DNA of 64,000 nt from Anisakis pegreffii (taxonomy: Eukaryota > Nematoda > Chromadorea > Rhabditida > Anisakidae). The first letter of the stretch is position 1; each line of letters opens with the position of its first letter. The DNA lies in the NCBI GenBank assembly GCA_035041965.1, contig JAPYMA010000427.1, positions 1 to 64,000 of the forward strand, in the 5' to 3' direction. The notes beneath the pieces were generated by a model, which searched no databases, was not told where the DNA came from, and saw only the letters and a program-made list of their open reading frames with translations. This document shows, piece after piece, positions 12,001 through 22,777 of this stretch. A program made the position numbers and the translations under genes.

Positions 12001-15000
12001 TTTGACTTTCAATTTTTAGTACGATTTTTCACACAATCACGAATGTACCATCAATGAGTTCATCACCAGAAAAACCAATCTGAACTGAAATAGCGAAGCT
12101 TATTACAATTCGAGGTGAACTTGTATCTGATGAAGCACTTTTATGAGAACAGCTTTCATTTGGCTATTTCACACGCCGCATGGCGTGCAGTAGTCATGGC
12201 ATCCGAAATAAATTTCAGTTCGATCGGTATTCGACCGATTTCACAATTCGAGATTCCGAAATTTGATATTTCGAGCGAATTTCAAAATTCTTCGGTTGGA
12301 ATCTGAACCTCAGGATTCCAATCGAAATTTCTCGGAGTTTAGCGATCGAACTCCGGTCGCTTACCATCACTCACATGCAGTCATCATTTGTCGATTTCGT
12401 TTACTTATTTTATGTTTCATCTTATGTTAAATGCGTGAAATATACGGTGAAAATTGTATCAATGGTGTCGCTGATTTTTGCAGTAGTTGCTAATTCGCAA
12501 TTTTAGTATGAAAAAAGGTATCTCGCAGTTTTGGTGAAGTGCGTGGTGGCTTCTGAAGAGAGGGGGATAAAGACAAACCACAGACTATACTCGCTGTTGT
12601 TATTGGTACGTTTCAGTCGGCAGTACCTGAATGCCAGGAGGAAATATCAATCGAGCAGCATCCATCATCACAACCTGAATCTGAAATGATGATGACGACT
12701 GAAGAAGAATCCAAACAACGGCAACGCACCACCGAACTGATGCAAACTCCAACAAAATATATATCAAGCACTCTGCTGAGATCACGACCTACTGAGGAAA
12801 ATAATGGCTTATTTACCACTCCAAAAGGTTTCTCACAACCATCAGTTAGTAGTAATGCATTACCGACGGCTACAAAGCCACCTGAAGGTAAATTATTTGT
12901 GAACTGATTTTTGATGAATCGCAATATTCAAATGTTCTCATTAGGTGTTGAATTACTGGTGGTTTGCAAACATAACATTGGTTTTCTTTACGTCATTTAG
13001 TTGCGCAAGATTTTGAAAGTTAGCATTGATATGCTTTTTAATTTGACGAGAAGGTTTGCAAACTTTGTACAATACGTGAAAATTAGTATTATTTGGTCGC
13101 AAGATGTGAGAATTCATCAGCTTTCTAGTTAACTTAGGGCTCGGATTTACCGTCTCATCATATCAGCATAAACAATTGGATTCTTTCACTAAAACACTCC
13201 GGTACCCAGCACCGCATTGACGTTTCTGTTCACCTTGCAGGATCACCTTGCCTGAAACTTCCGGATGGTATTTACGGAGTTGGATGCTCGCGATGGGTAT
13301 TAGTTTGCGTGATTGGTGAAACTCGTTACGTGTCGTGTTCGAAGGACCGTGTCTACGATGAAGTCACAAAGAAATGTTTATTGCCAGTTAGTGATGCTAC
13401 CTTCAAATTTGACCTTAAGAAAAACCTAATCTGAATGAACTGCATAATCTGCATTGATCAATTTGAAGTGGTTCGTTCGAGCATGTCGTAATTGGCGAGC
13501 ATCAACAACAGCGGAGTCGCACGATCTGTGGAATCAAGACACCGCTGAGCACCCCGATACAGAGGTCGATGTTCCTCTTCCCTGTAACGGTAAAGCGGAC
13601 GGTTTCGACCAGCTTGAAGGCTCTGACGAACAAAACACAACTATCGATATGCCACCTACAAGATCATATATTGGTTAGATGAGAATCAATTCGTTGTATT
13701 ATTGTATAATTTCGTTGTTTCACGATGTCACTAAGTAAACTGTACCGAGAATAGAGTTCTGAGAAGGAAACGCTTTCATAGAAAAATATGATGAGATTTG
13801 GCATTGTTACGCTAACACTGAGACTGTTGAAGTGACAGTACCATAGATGTGTGAGAGTTATTTCAAGACTCTGGAAAATTTTTAAAGAAGTTCATCACCT
13901 CTGAATGCGCTCATTCATTTGATCCACGCGAATTGTTGATAGAGAACCTCAGATAATGCAAGTCTTTTGTTTTGGCTGGGCAGATCTACTCGAAATTTGT
14001 GTAGCTATCAAGGAGTACATATCAGGAAGGCGGAAAGTAATACGGTACACAATATTTTCAAAGATGTTCCCATTTTTTTCAATCTTATCAAGAGGAAACC
14101 ACAAAATAAAATGAATTGTTTCTAGAATTTACATGTAAAGAGAATCCAACTGGATTCGTTGTTATTGGTTGTTCGAAGTTTTACGTTGCATGCAAGCGAG
14201 CATACGTCCTGAGGTACTGCCACGAAGGACAGGCATTCGATCTACAGACTAATGAATGCCGACCGAGGGTAAGCTATGAAAGAAGAATCGAATAGTTTTT
14301 GATAAACCATGGATAGTAATTGTAATTATTTTAACGCAAATACTGATTATAACAACAGAAATGTTTAAATCGCTACAAATAAGATAACGTTTATGTGATT
14401 ATCAGTGCCGGCAATGCACAAATGCATTTGCTTCACTCCGCGAATGTTAGCATTTACTAGCCCCTTTATTGGATTGCGTCTCTAGACAATTTTTGCGAAG
14501 AAATAATGAAACACTCAATTTTCTTCCAGAACGAATTAGGAGTATGTCAAGACACTGACGGCAGTGAGGGCGGCGGAAAACCAGTGGACACATCACCGCT
14601 GCGGGATAGCCGTATGTTTGTTTCATTTTACCGTTTTCTGAATTTATTTTTAAGAGTTTGAATGCTAAAATTTAGCGCACAGTGCGATTTTCAGCATCAT
14701 CGTGCATAGGTCGTGAGGACGGTTACTACGATTTGGGTTGTTCGGCAAGATACTTTTCATGTTCAGGCGGTAGAACCACAATGCTTCAGTGTGAACTTGG
14801 GCTGAAATTCGATGTGCAGTCTGAACAATGCTTAGCCAAGGTTAACTGATCGCTTTTTTTTCTATGGATTTTGGCTGGCTGCATTTCGAATGGTTTTTCC
14901 GCAAGTTCTGATCTTTGCAATAGAAATTTTGCGTGGTTAAAGTGGAATGTCGTGATGGGTTAGATCTGGGCGTAAGCTGAGTCTCATACTGGGAAACCAT

Positions 15001-15374
15001 CAATTTGTTTAACAGATACCTCCTCACCATGCTATGCAAAACTATTCATTTATCCAATAGATACTTCATTCACTCCATTGTGACAAAACCATCTATCTAC
15101 TTGTTTAATAGTTTCCCCAGCCTCGATATAAGCCTGAGGCTAAGCTTAAAATCAAATTTAATCCACCACCGCATCTCACCTTATTTGTTGCCACTATTCT
15201 TTTGATACTTCTAATAATTTTTCAACTATGAATTTTTCCCTTTGAATATCACTTTTTCGATTGTAAAGCAGTCCGACTAAAATTTGAAGCAATCGCACAA
15301 TTCGAAATCGTCAATTATTTCAGCGTCTCGTGAAAGCTTGTGACGGACAATCAGACGCTGATTCAGAGAGTTGA
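3..15374 (+). CDS. Giant chitin-binding, proteoglycan-like secreted protein (5' partial)
   Basis: The reading frame is already open at base 3, so the start and signal peptide lie upstream. Exons read: ..9193 (huge repeat exon), 9443-9588, 9906-10017, 11294-11497, 11812-11957, 12617-12887, 13241-13386, 13469-13673, 14126-14268, 14530-14611, 14695-14840 and 15324-15374 (stop TGA). Phases agree at every junction. The N-terminal ~3,000 residues are acidic Gly/Glu/Pro/Thr repeats carrying about thirty E-S-G-E motifs. The C-terminal ~550 residues carry five six-cysteine chitin-binding (peritrophin-A/CBM14) domains separated by Ser/Thr-rich linkers. Known: nematode eggshell proteins CPG-1 and CPG-2 pair such domains with Ser-Gly chondroitin attachment sites. 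Inference: an extracellular chitin-binding proteoglycan of eggshell or another chitinous matrix. One base too many near 4014 breaks the frame. Further exons in the 1.3-kb intron at 10018-11293 cannot be excluded. Confidence 0.8.
4011..4020 (+). other. Single-base insertion that shifts the repeat reading frame
   Basis: The first frame (from base 3) stops at 4034, and the second frame covers this point and continues to 9193. Homologous positions in other units read gaagctgcg (about 521) or gaggctgcg (5101), while here the sequence is gaaggctgcg, one base longer. Removing one base joins the two frames into a single open exon of more than 9 kb with the same repeat on both sides. No stop interrupts either side. 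This fits a consensus error in a hard-to-assemble repeat, or a recent frameshift allele; the sequence alone does not decide. Confidence 0.9.
4021..6189 (+). repeat. Near-perfect 1089-bp duplication inside the repeat exon
   Basis: The stretch from 4021 to about 5100 recurs at 5110 to about 6189 (offset 1089 bp) with no difference seen by eye. It includes a distinctive non-repeat insert (…SPGIAWRKAAEMEGE… region, 4208-4390 and 5297-5479). A third partial copy of its second half begins near 6389 (offset 828 bp). A diverged single copy of the insert (SPGIAWRKTAEMEGEM) is present at 8670-8730 near the end of the exon and may be the older form. 1089 is a multiple of 3, so the duplication keeps frame. 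Confidence 0.9.
9443..10017 (+). other. Chitin-binding domain 1 plus linker (two-exon module)
   Basis: Exon 9443-9588 (146 nt) carries five cysteines spaced C-x11-C-x6-C-x9-C-x12-C with the family's G-C-S around the second. The sixth cysteine (SEVQSC) opens the next exon, 9906-10017. The donor after the first exon is gttcgt and the acceptor before the second is tttcag. The second exon ends in phase 1 and joins the Ser/Thr-rich linker exon 11294-11497. Confidence 0.8.
10273..10558. mobile_element. Foldback (MITE-like) element, copy 1
   Basis: This intron segment begins AGTGACAATAGCCGAA and ends with its imperfect reverse complement (..TCGGCTATCATCACT). The interior is a run of TCGGAATTCGA-type palindromic words. 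The same organisation recurs at about 12190-12375 and 21766-21947. No coding capacity is visible, as expected for a non-autonomous inverted-repeat transposon. Exact ends and target duplication are not certain. Confidence 0.6.
11812..12887 (+). other. Chitin-binding domain 2 plus linker, spliced through a GC donor
   Basis: Exon 11812-11957 (146 nt) has the same five-cysteine spacing. The sixth cysteine (SAVPEC) begins linker exon 12617-12887, which is rich in Ser, Thr, Glu and Gln. The position where the other modules have GT reads AAG|gcaagg at 11958. Only this junction keeps phase 0 into the next exon, so a GC-AG intron is the simplest reading. Confidence 0.75.
12190..12375. mobile_element. 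Foldback (MITE-like) element, copy 2
   Basis: Related to the element at 10273-10558 by its TCGGAATTCGA-type interior and by a terminal TACCATCACT. It lies in the intron that begins with the GC donor. The left end is only approximate. Confidence 0.5.
13241..13673 (+). other. Chitin-binding domain 3 plus linker
   Basis: Exon 13241-13386 (146 nt) starts in phase 1 and ends in phase 0 after Cys-Leu-Leu-Pro. The sixth cysteine (WFVRAC) opens exon 13469-13673, which then runs through an acidic Thr-rich linker. The intervening intron is only 82 nt and its acceptor is ttgaag rather than ttcag. Confidence 0.8.
14126..14611 (+). other. Chitin-binding domain 4 plus short linker
   Basis: Exon 14126-14268 is 143 nt, one codon shorter than its sisters because the third-to-fourth cysteine spacing is 8 instead of 9. 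The sixth cysteine (NELGVC) opens the 82-nt exon 14530-14611, whose linker is Gly/Ser/Asp-rich. Confidence 0.8.
14695..15374 (+). other. Chitin-binding domain 5 and C-terminus
   Basis: Exon 14695-14840 (146 nt) carries cysteines 1 to 5. The terminal exon 15324-15374 supplies the sixth cysteine (RLVKAC) and ends SDADSES before TGA. All five domains are cut at the same codon, three residues after the fifth cysteine. Confidence 0.85.
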
Positions 15375-15564
15375 AGGAGAACGTAATACATCTGTACAAT
15401 AATACACCAACGTGGAGTGGTCAATTAATATACATGCAATCAAACTTTTAAATGTTCAGCTGTCACTTCATCAACATATCAAGCGTAGTGCTGGCTGGCT
15501 AACATACCGTACTTCATTCAAAATGCTATCGCATCATGAAATGAAAATTGATTTGCCGTTATAC

Positions 15565-15570
15565 AATAAA
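15565..15570 (+). terminator. Polyadenylation signal AATAAA, chitin-binding gene
   Basis: An AATAAA lies about 190 bases after the TGA at 15372-15374, in AT-rich sequence with no further open frame. It is the best-placed signal for this transcript; cleavage position not seen. Confidence 0.4.
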
Positions 15571-16599
15571 ATGATACAATAACCGCTCAAACATTCACGC
15601 AACCATTTATAGTTTCGATAGACTTTTCACCATATTATGTGTGAATGAGAATCGCTTTTCCAAAAAATTTTATTCAATTCAACAGGAGGAAGGGAATACA
15701 ATGTGGTAAGGTTGGCAGTGATTTCTCATTTGGCTTGTAGGAACGGAGGAAACAAATCTTTTTTCACTCTCTCCGTCCTCATTGGGTCCTCATGCCAGCC
15801 TTATAACATCGATATATTCTGCACAATTGAACAACAAAAGTTAACAATGCAAATCATCTCATCCGTTTTCAAATTTCTCTTCATCGTTAAAATCTAATTG
15901 ATGAATAAGCAAGAGCAGTGATCAGGAAATGTGATTTGTGAAAGCATACACGAAGTTCATAAAACCATTAAAACAACATTTGAATAACTACAATGAATTT
16001 TTTGGTCAGACCAGATTAGTGGAAAAAGTGGAAACACTAAAGATGAGGAATATTAATAGGATGAGGTAGAGTGCGACATAGAAGTACATGTGTTAGAAAG
16101 TTTTTGTTCGTAACTGAGACGAAAATGGGACAATTTTTATTAGAAAACTGAGAATAATCACACGGAGAAGATCACTGGGGAATTAGTGAAAAAATATCCA
16201 ACATACAGCTTGAAACGCTCGAAAATATATTATTAACTTCATAGTGTGAAATAGCAAACTTGTGGAATTGCATTCCATCACCCAAACCCTTCAACGCCTC
16301 AAATTTGTGTTTGAAGTGAATGCTGGTTCTTCCTCTCGGATAATATTTCACCAAACATTAGCTTAAAGAAATTTCGAAATCCCATGCGCATTAAGTTCAG
16401 TTTCACATCAAAATCAACTGAACGCCCTCGAAAAAAATTCTGATTTCCTTATAGTTAGTTTGAGCCCAAATTTTTTCAAACCGTATGAAGGAACATCTTC
16501 AGTGTTATGTTAAACGTTTCTACATTGACAAATGATATACTATAAAATATGAATGGATAATATGAAAACAAATTTCATAACGGAACAGCATAAGTAACA

Positions 16600-16605
16600 T
16601 TTATT
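16600..16605 (-). terminator. Polyadenylation signal AATAAA, PRMT9 gene
   Basis: The reverse complement of tttatt lies about 76 bases downstream of the PRMT9 stop at 16681-16683 on the minus strand. The 15575-16595 interval between the two convergent genes shows no gene I can support. Confidence 0.45.
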
Positions 16606-16680
16606 GTTTCGAACCGTTTAAAAACGTTCGCTTAGAGGTAGCATTACCATTACGGTTCTGACTGATATTAGACGACGTTA

Positions 16681-19600
16681 TCATTGCAGTTCTATGATCA
16701 GATTCGAATGAAACAGAGAAGAGAGAAATGAGAGTCTGTCGTTAGAATTCACTAGAACGCTCTCATTGAACAAATGAATCGCGCATCGTGTATTCGTATC
16801 GTCTGATAGTGCACTGTATCTAACATCCTGATGTCCCATTTCAAACCAATAAAGCAACCCATCCACTGAACCACTTTGAGTTGCCTTAACTTCCGAACGT
16901 ACGTCGACTTGTTGTAGGAAATTTGGTAGCTTTCCTACTTCAGTGGGTAATGGCTGAAGATGAACACGAATAATCGTACACTCAGGAGATTATTCCATCC
17001 AATGATGGTTGAGAAAAGAAATGATCTTCAAATAGGTGCGTCCAATATTCAAGCGTTCTTCAAAAGTTCGGAACTGAACTGGAGCGGCGAAGTGAGCAAC
17101 AATTGAAATTCGATTAAGACTACACATTATTGCGGTAATCAAGCTAACCGGATGCATTAAAAAATATTTATTTATATCTCTTAAATAAGTTAAATATAAG
17201 TAACACAAAAAGCGAATTATACTTACAGTGTCGAAGCAAAGTGTGAGAATCTCGAATGGATCAGACAGCTTTTCGCATTTTAATGTTGACGGCTGAAAAT
17301 TGAAACGCGATCAATCTCTGAAGTAATAAACCTAGAGCTATGGCTCTCTTCTAGTTATGTCAGAGAGATAATGCGCTATAATTTAAACGATAGCAGCGAT
17401 ACCAAAAATCGTGATCAAATGATGATTTTGCATAATCTTTCACGCCAACAAACCCTCATGTTTGTTTATTTTCGTTTTCAATATCTGCTGCTTTCGTTCA
17501 ACAACTGCTTACCCGAAATAATCCAACTAAAAGTGGCTAACCTCAACATCATAATAGTAAGATATTGATAGTTGATTGATCGCTGATAAATCGACACCAC
17601 AATGTGAATGTTTGTTTGGTTTCGAACGGTTCACAATTTTAGGACACTTTATCAGTTGTGCACAAATACGAATCGTTGACGGTATCACAATACCATTCAC
17701 ATTCCTCATTTTCCACTCCACAATGTCGGTCAACGAATTCTCGCAGAGACAACCCGATGATGTGATTGGCCAGCAAAACAAAACATCGCCGCAACAATTT
17801 ATTCCTTCAAGTTCGAAGCATTTACTTCTCTTCAACATCCATCCGAAAAGGATGTGATCAAAACAAATATTATTCTCTTCGAACAAAAAAAAAGCAAACA
17901 TCAGGAATGAAACAAAATAATTCAATCAATCAATCAATCAATCTCAAACCTGATTCGTCGATCTTACGAAGCATACATTGTTGATCGGTCACATCAAACG
18001 CGTTCATCAGCATACGATAGTCATCAGTGCGATACAGGCACAAACTGCGATAAAATTTGTTATAAGAAGCCAATGCGCCTGACACACTAGCTATACCGCT
18101 TAAGTCTACTACACGAACTCGTCCGTGTTGAAGCGCTGCACCAGATTTGATCAGCGCTCGCATGGAATTTGTGAAGAATTGTACCAAAGCGCCATCGTTT
18201 AGAAACAGAAAATCCGTTTGGAGCAATACGTTTGTTTTGCTGATCGAATGACGATTGCGATATTCGAGACGTTCCTCCAAATCAGACTTCTTTATCTTCA
18301 AAAACTCATCGTCCACTTCCATTTCCACAACATCATTCACTTGAGAATTCGTGGTGTTCAACGTGATGATCCGCATATCCCCATTGGCTGCGATCGAATC
18401 GATCACGGCCACACACTTCACACCGGACGATGTCTGTTTAGAGGCGCGTTCCCATTCGTTCAGATCCATTTCCTCATCGTCGTCATTTCCATTGAATGGT
18501 TTTTCAATGGTTGAACATGATTTTTCACATTTCTCCGGGAGCATCTCCCATTCATCCTCAACGCTATCAACAGCAGCAGCAGCAGCATTCAACAATTTGT
18601 CTTCATCGCATCTTTTCAGTTGACAACAAAATCGATTGCGGAACGCATCAATTGCGACTACGCATTGATCTCCATCGGACACCAAGAACGGCTCTTCAAC
18701 GGGATATATCGCTTGCTGCCAACAACTTTCCGATTCAACATTCGTCGAGATCACTGGTGCGCCCGGATAGAGCGTACATCTGAATGCATATAATTTGATT
18801 ACAGATGTCACAAATGTGTGTGTGACATTCTTCTTTACTGCAAATTCCATTTGTCCGCTTAAACCAAATTCTACTTGCTAAGAATACCATGTGGTTCCGC
18901 TTTACCACAGCTTACTTTTTTCATTACTCCATCGTTATCACCAATTTAAAATAATTCCTCTCATCTTCGGAAACGGTCAATCTGTCTTCGTTATTTGGCT
19001 TAATTATGTGAGAATAAAAGCCATTTCCTAGATTCTGAACGTGTATAAAACGAACAATCAAAATTTGCACTACCTGAACCACGCCATGATGGCATGAACT
19101 CGTCCTTTTCGATGAACGTTTATCGTGTGCTCTTCGTGAACACCATTCGAGACTTGTTCCAACTGTGAACGATCATTAAAGTTGATCTTAAAGACCGGTA
19201 TTGATCCACTTAGGTATTTAAAGTGGCCCTTCAACTCATCTGCATGACAACACCAATAAGGTTCGCATCCATCTGACAGATCTGTTCCTGAAATGCTTGT
19301 GAATTCGGCACAAACTTACGGAACTCATCATAAGCTCATTATTAATCCTTCTTTGGGGCACTGTTGTTATTTCAGCTAACAGGTTGTTTCACTAACTCAG
19401 TGCTAAATAGTTGAATGAGGTTTACATAGGGAAGAGAAAACAAAGACATTTCGTCAAATCAGGTCAAATTTGATTTCAGTCTGTCAAAGTTGACTGATTC
19501 ATTAGTTGTCGATACTGATGGATCATTGATGATTTCAAATCTCAAAACAATTGAATATCATGAGAAAACAAACAACTGGAGCTTATAACGAAGGATTTTC

Positions 19601-22600
19601 TAAAAGATGATGTCGATGAAGTGATTACCAAAATCAGTGAGAACGAATGGTGAAACAAAGCGATTCCCCTTGATGATGGCCAAATGTTCATCTGTGATCG
19701 ACTGACTTTCAATAAGGCATGCATATACGGCTGCCTCAAATATAGCTTCATTACACTTCCGGTGATCAATTACTTCAAAAATGCTCGGAAATTCATCAGG
19801 ATTGTCTAGATCAAGGTCAATTGGACTATTATCTTTTTTGGAACCTTTATAAAAGCATATGTCCACCTCTTTCTTCTTGTTGGTTTCTTTCATACAATTT
19901 TACCACTTCTCCAAATTAGAGCGATGAAATGGGAATCAAAATCTTATCATGTTTAGAAGACGTTCTCTAGATACACCTCTAGGAAACATCAAAACATGAC
20001 AACTGAAACACATCGAAAAGCGTTCTTCACGTGCGATTTTCATCTCCAAACTCAAATTTTTCAACTTATTCAAATTTTCATTTCTTACTCCAATTATTGC
20101 TCGAAATAGTGCAAAATTGCTGAACAACACATCGAAATACAATCATGAGGTGACGGTAAACCAAAAATCGATACAAACGATCCATCTATAAGATTACTTG
20201 ATTTGGAATAATTTGGGCATCTGCAGTCAACAATCGTTGATGTGCATCCAACAACGACATAACGATATTTTCACCCAACAGACCGGAATCCATCGTTTCG
20301 GTTATGAGGACGTTCATCTGAAGAGTTCCAATAGAGAAATGTTCAAACATCCAATCGTTCAACTTCTGTTTGCCGTTTTCACAACATTTGAATTTATCAT
20401 TGTTTCTCTTTTTTCTAGATGTCTCTGACGATGAGTAAACTCTCATCTCTAGCGAGAATCCAGGAATGACCTTAGATTCTCTCGCCATAGTCCTCTAATT
20501 TGCACATATTGTCACTTTACTGTCTTCTGATTCGCGCGGACTATAATTCACTTCTAGTTTACTGAAGCACCAACTGCAAAAGCGATGGAACTGTGGATAG
20601 CGATACGTTCACCAATCATATAATTCTATTTGGTGATGACTGGTGGATGCATCTTATAGATCTCGAAATTGAATTGTTAAAATGTGATAGTGAGAATTGC
20701 ATGTACGCAATCAGAGAAGAGTACAACCTTCTGAGCATCTGTATCATCACTAGTCATTTCCATTGAATGCTTGTTGATTATGTGAACACCACTTGAAGCA
20801 GCTATTCGCTTTGCCAACTCAGCCATATTCTCATCAACTTCACAGCAATAAACATTTGCTGAGTATCTGTAAAATATTCATGCGAACAATATTCAGCACT
20901 CCTTTGTCATTGCTCATTTTTCTCATCGTTACTGTCCTGCCTATGATTAACACTTTAATGATTATTAGGTCACTTTCTAAAGTCATATTGAAATCCTCTT
21001 CCCCATCTTATTCTTTAATCTCTCAATAATGAACACTGACATCAACTACTTAATCTTCAACTAAATTTTTTTCGGCCAAACTTGATCTAATTAAAGCCCT
21101 ATTGCATCTTCATCAATAACATATGCATGTGGGATGTGGACAAGCATCATAACAATGAAGTTTCCATAAGAGAATATAAAATCAAATGGAAAAATGACCT
21201 TTTAGCAATCAAACTCAGAAATGATGTGCCACCACCAATGTCAAGCACACGCGAATTTGGTGTTTCATTTAGAACGATTTTTATCGCACTCGCATAAGCG
21301 TCATTACGATGTGCATCATTCAACATTACCCAATGCCACTGATCCATGCTGTCATACATAAACTGTTTTACTAATGCCAAATTATTATTCAAATTTGCAC
21401 GGTTTGCATTATTCAAAATCATGCAATCAGTAAAGCACATTACACTTCAAACATCCTCGATGTGAAAGTGTATCGCAATCGATTCAGATTAAATTTCTCT
21501 TCACTTTGGATGAATTTCGATCGAACGTTTTTCGATAAAAAGCTGACAAAAAAAAAACTGCGATGAATAAACATAAACGGAAATTATTCTGCAGTTATCT
21601 TGCAACAAATATGATTCCATCGTTTGCATTCCACTACAAACAATGCTTCCAAACTCTTCACATTTTACTTCAATCTTTGCTTGATATTTGATTATAACTG
21701 AGCTGAAGTGGACTGAAGTTTGCCCCAGCATTACCCGTAGGCTTTGGTCGATGCTTACTTCAGTCTAGTGATAAAAACCGAACGAAATCTGAGTTTGGTC
21801 GGAATCCGACTGAATTCATTTTTTGAGATTCCAAAATTCGTTTTTCAAACGGACTTTGAAATTATTCAATCAGAATCCGATCGAGCTTCATCGGATTTCA
21901 TCTTCGGACGGAATTTCAGTTGGTTATCATCACTGATTCAAGATGAGGTGAGTGGCAACGCATCACATGCAATCTCTCTACTTCAGTACATAAATTTCTG
22001 AAATGAGAAGCACATTCAGTCTCAACGTACATATTCGACTTGATGTTTTCACGGTTTACTATTGCATGTAGACGCTCGTGGCGTTCGTCATTCTTCGTCG
22101 CTTTGCACGCATAATCAAATGCCTCCAAGTATCGCCCTTAAATGCTGTTGCTGTTTACTTTTTCAAAAACTCAACAAATCAGAATCGATACCGTTAAAAA
22201 ACAATGTTCAATTTAACAAATAATATGTGATGCAGTTGATTTCGAAGAAATTAAATCAGTTACGAGTTTTTCTCTTTAGATCATTTGTATCATTTGAACT
22301 TCCAAATTTGTATCACGCGATTAGCTATCGTTGCTTTTTCTGATTCGGATTCCCTTCGTAAGAATAATTTTTTTTGAAAAAAGCATTTGTAAACGTGATG
22401 CGTAACGTTTTTGGTGGATAGACATGAAAAGCCGAAGGAAAAATCATCCATTCACCAAACGTACCAATGGAGAAGAAAAACTCCGCGCATTTGTTCAACA
22501 GCGTTGGTTTTTGCTCGAATAGCTCACAACTCATTTTCAACCAAACGATTTTCTGTTGATTTTCAATGCTCTCATCGGAAAGTAATCCTTGAAGGGCATC

Positions 22601-22777
22601 ACAGAATTCTTTGAAATATTTCGCACGTTTCGATGGTATCAACCAATTCAAAATCCCATAGTAATTCATTAACGCCGCATTGAAATCGCCCTCTCCGAAG
22701 GCATCACGTGCTGCTACTAGAGACAGTTTCATGACGTTGAGTGAACCTGAAATCCAACTAAATCGATGAGACTCCAT
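16681..22777 (-). CDS. PRMT9: Protein arginine methyltransferase 9-like (PRMT9)
   Basis: Eleven exons read on the minus strand: 22465-22777, 22027-22136, 21199-21362, 20728-20866, 20198-20317, 19629-19755 (left edge of its start uncertain), 19074-19287, 17950-18779, 17542-17876, 17227-17292 and 16681-16980. Together they give about 905 residues with consistent phases; human PRMT9 is about 845. In order: an N-terminal TPR-like segment; WHWVMLNDAHRNDAY; SAM-binding motif I VLDIGGGTSFLS; VYCCEVDE; the double-E loop TETMDSGLLGE; and AIMAWF / CWQQAIYPV typical of the first barrel; then a second degenerate methyltransferase module. Known: PRMT9 makes symmetric dimethylarginine on splicing factor SF3B2. 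Odd: the usual third Gly of motif I (GTG) is Ser here (GTS), and exon 17950-18779 holds an acidic Asp/Glu insert. The start at 22777 is favoured, but an in-frame ATG at 22732 also works. Confidence 0.88.
21766..21947. mobile_element. Foldback (MITE-like) element, copy 3
   Basis: It opens AGTGATAAAAACCGAA and closes GGTTATCATCACT, imperfect inverted termini matching copy 1. It sits in a PRMT9 intron (21363-22026). The interior again has Cys-Gly-free TCGGAATCCGA-type words and no coding potential. Confidence 0.6.

Noticed and set aside
12005..12005. Use of the GT after CAATTCA (about 11970) as donor of domain 2
   Set aside because: It would leave phase 1 and put the next exon out of frame; the GC donor at 11958 keeps phase and the conserved cut position.
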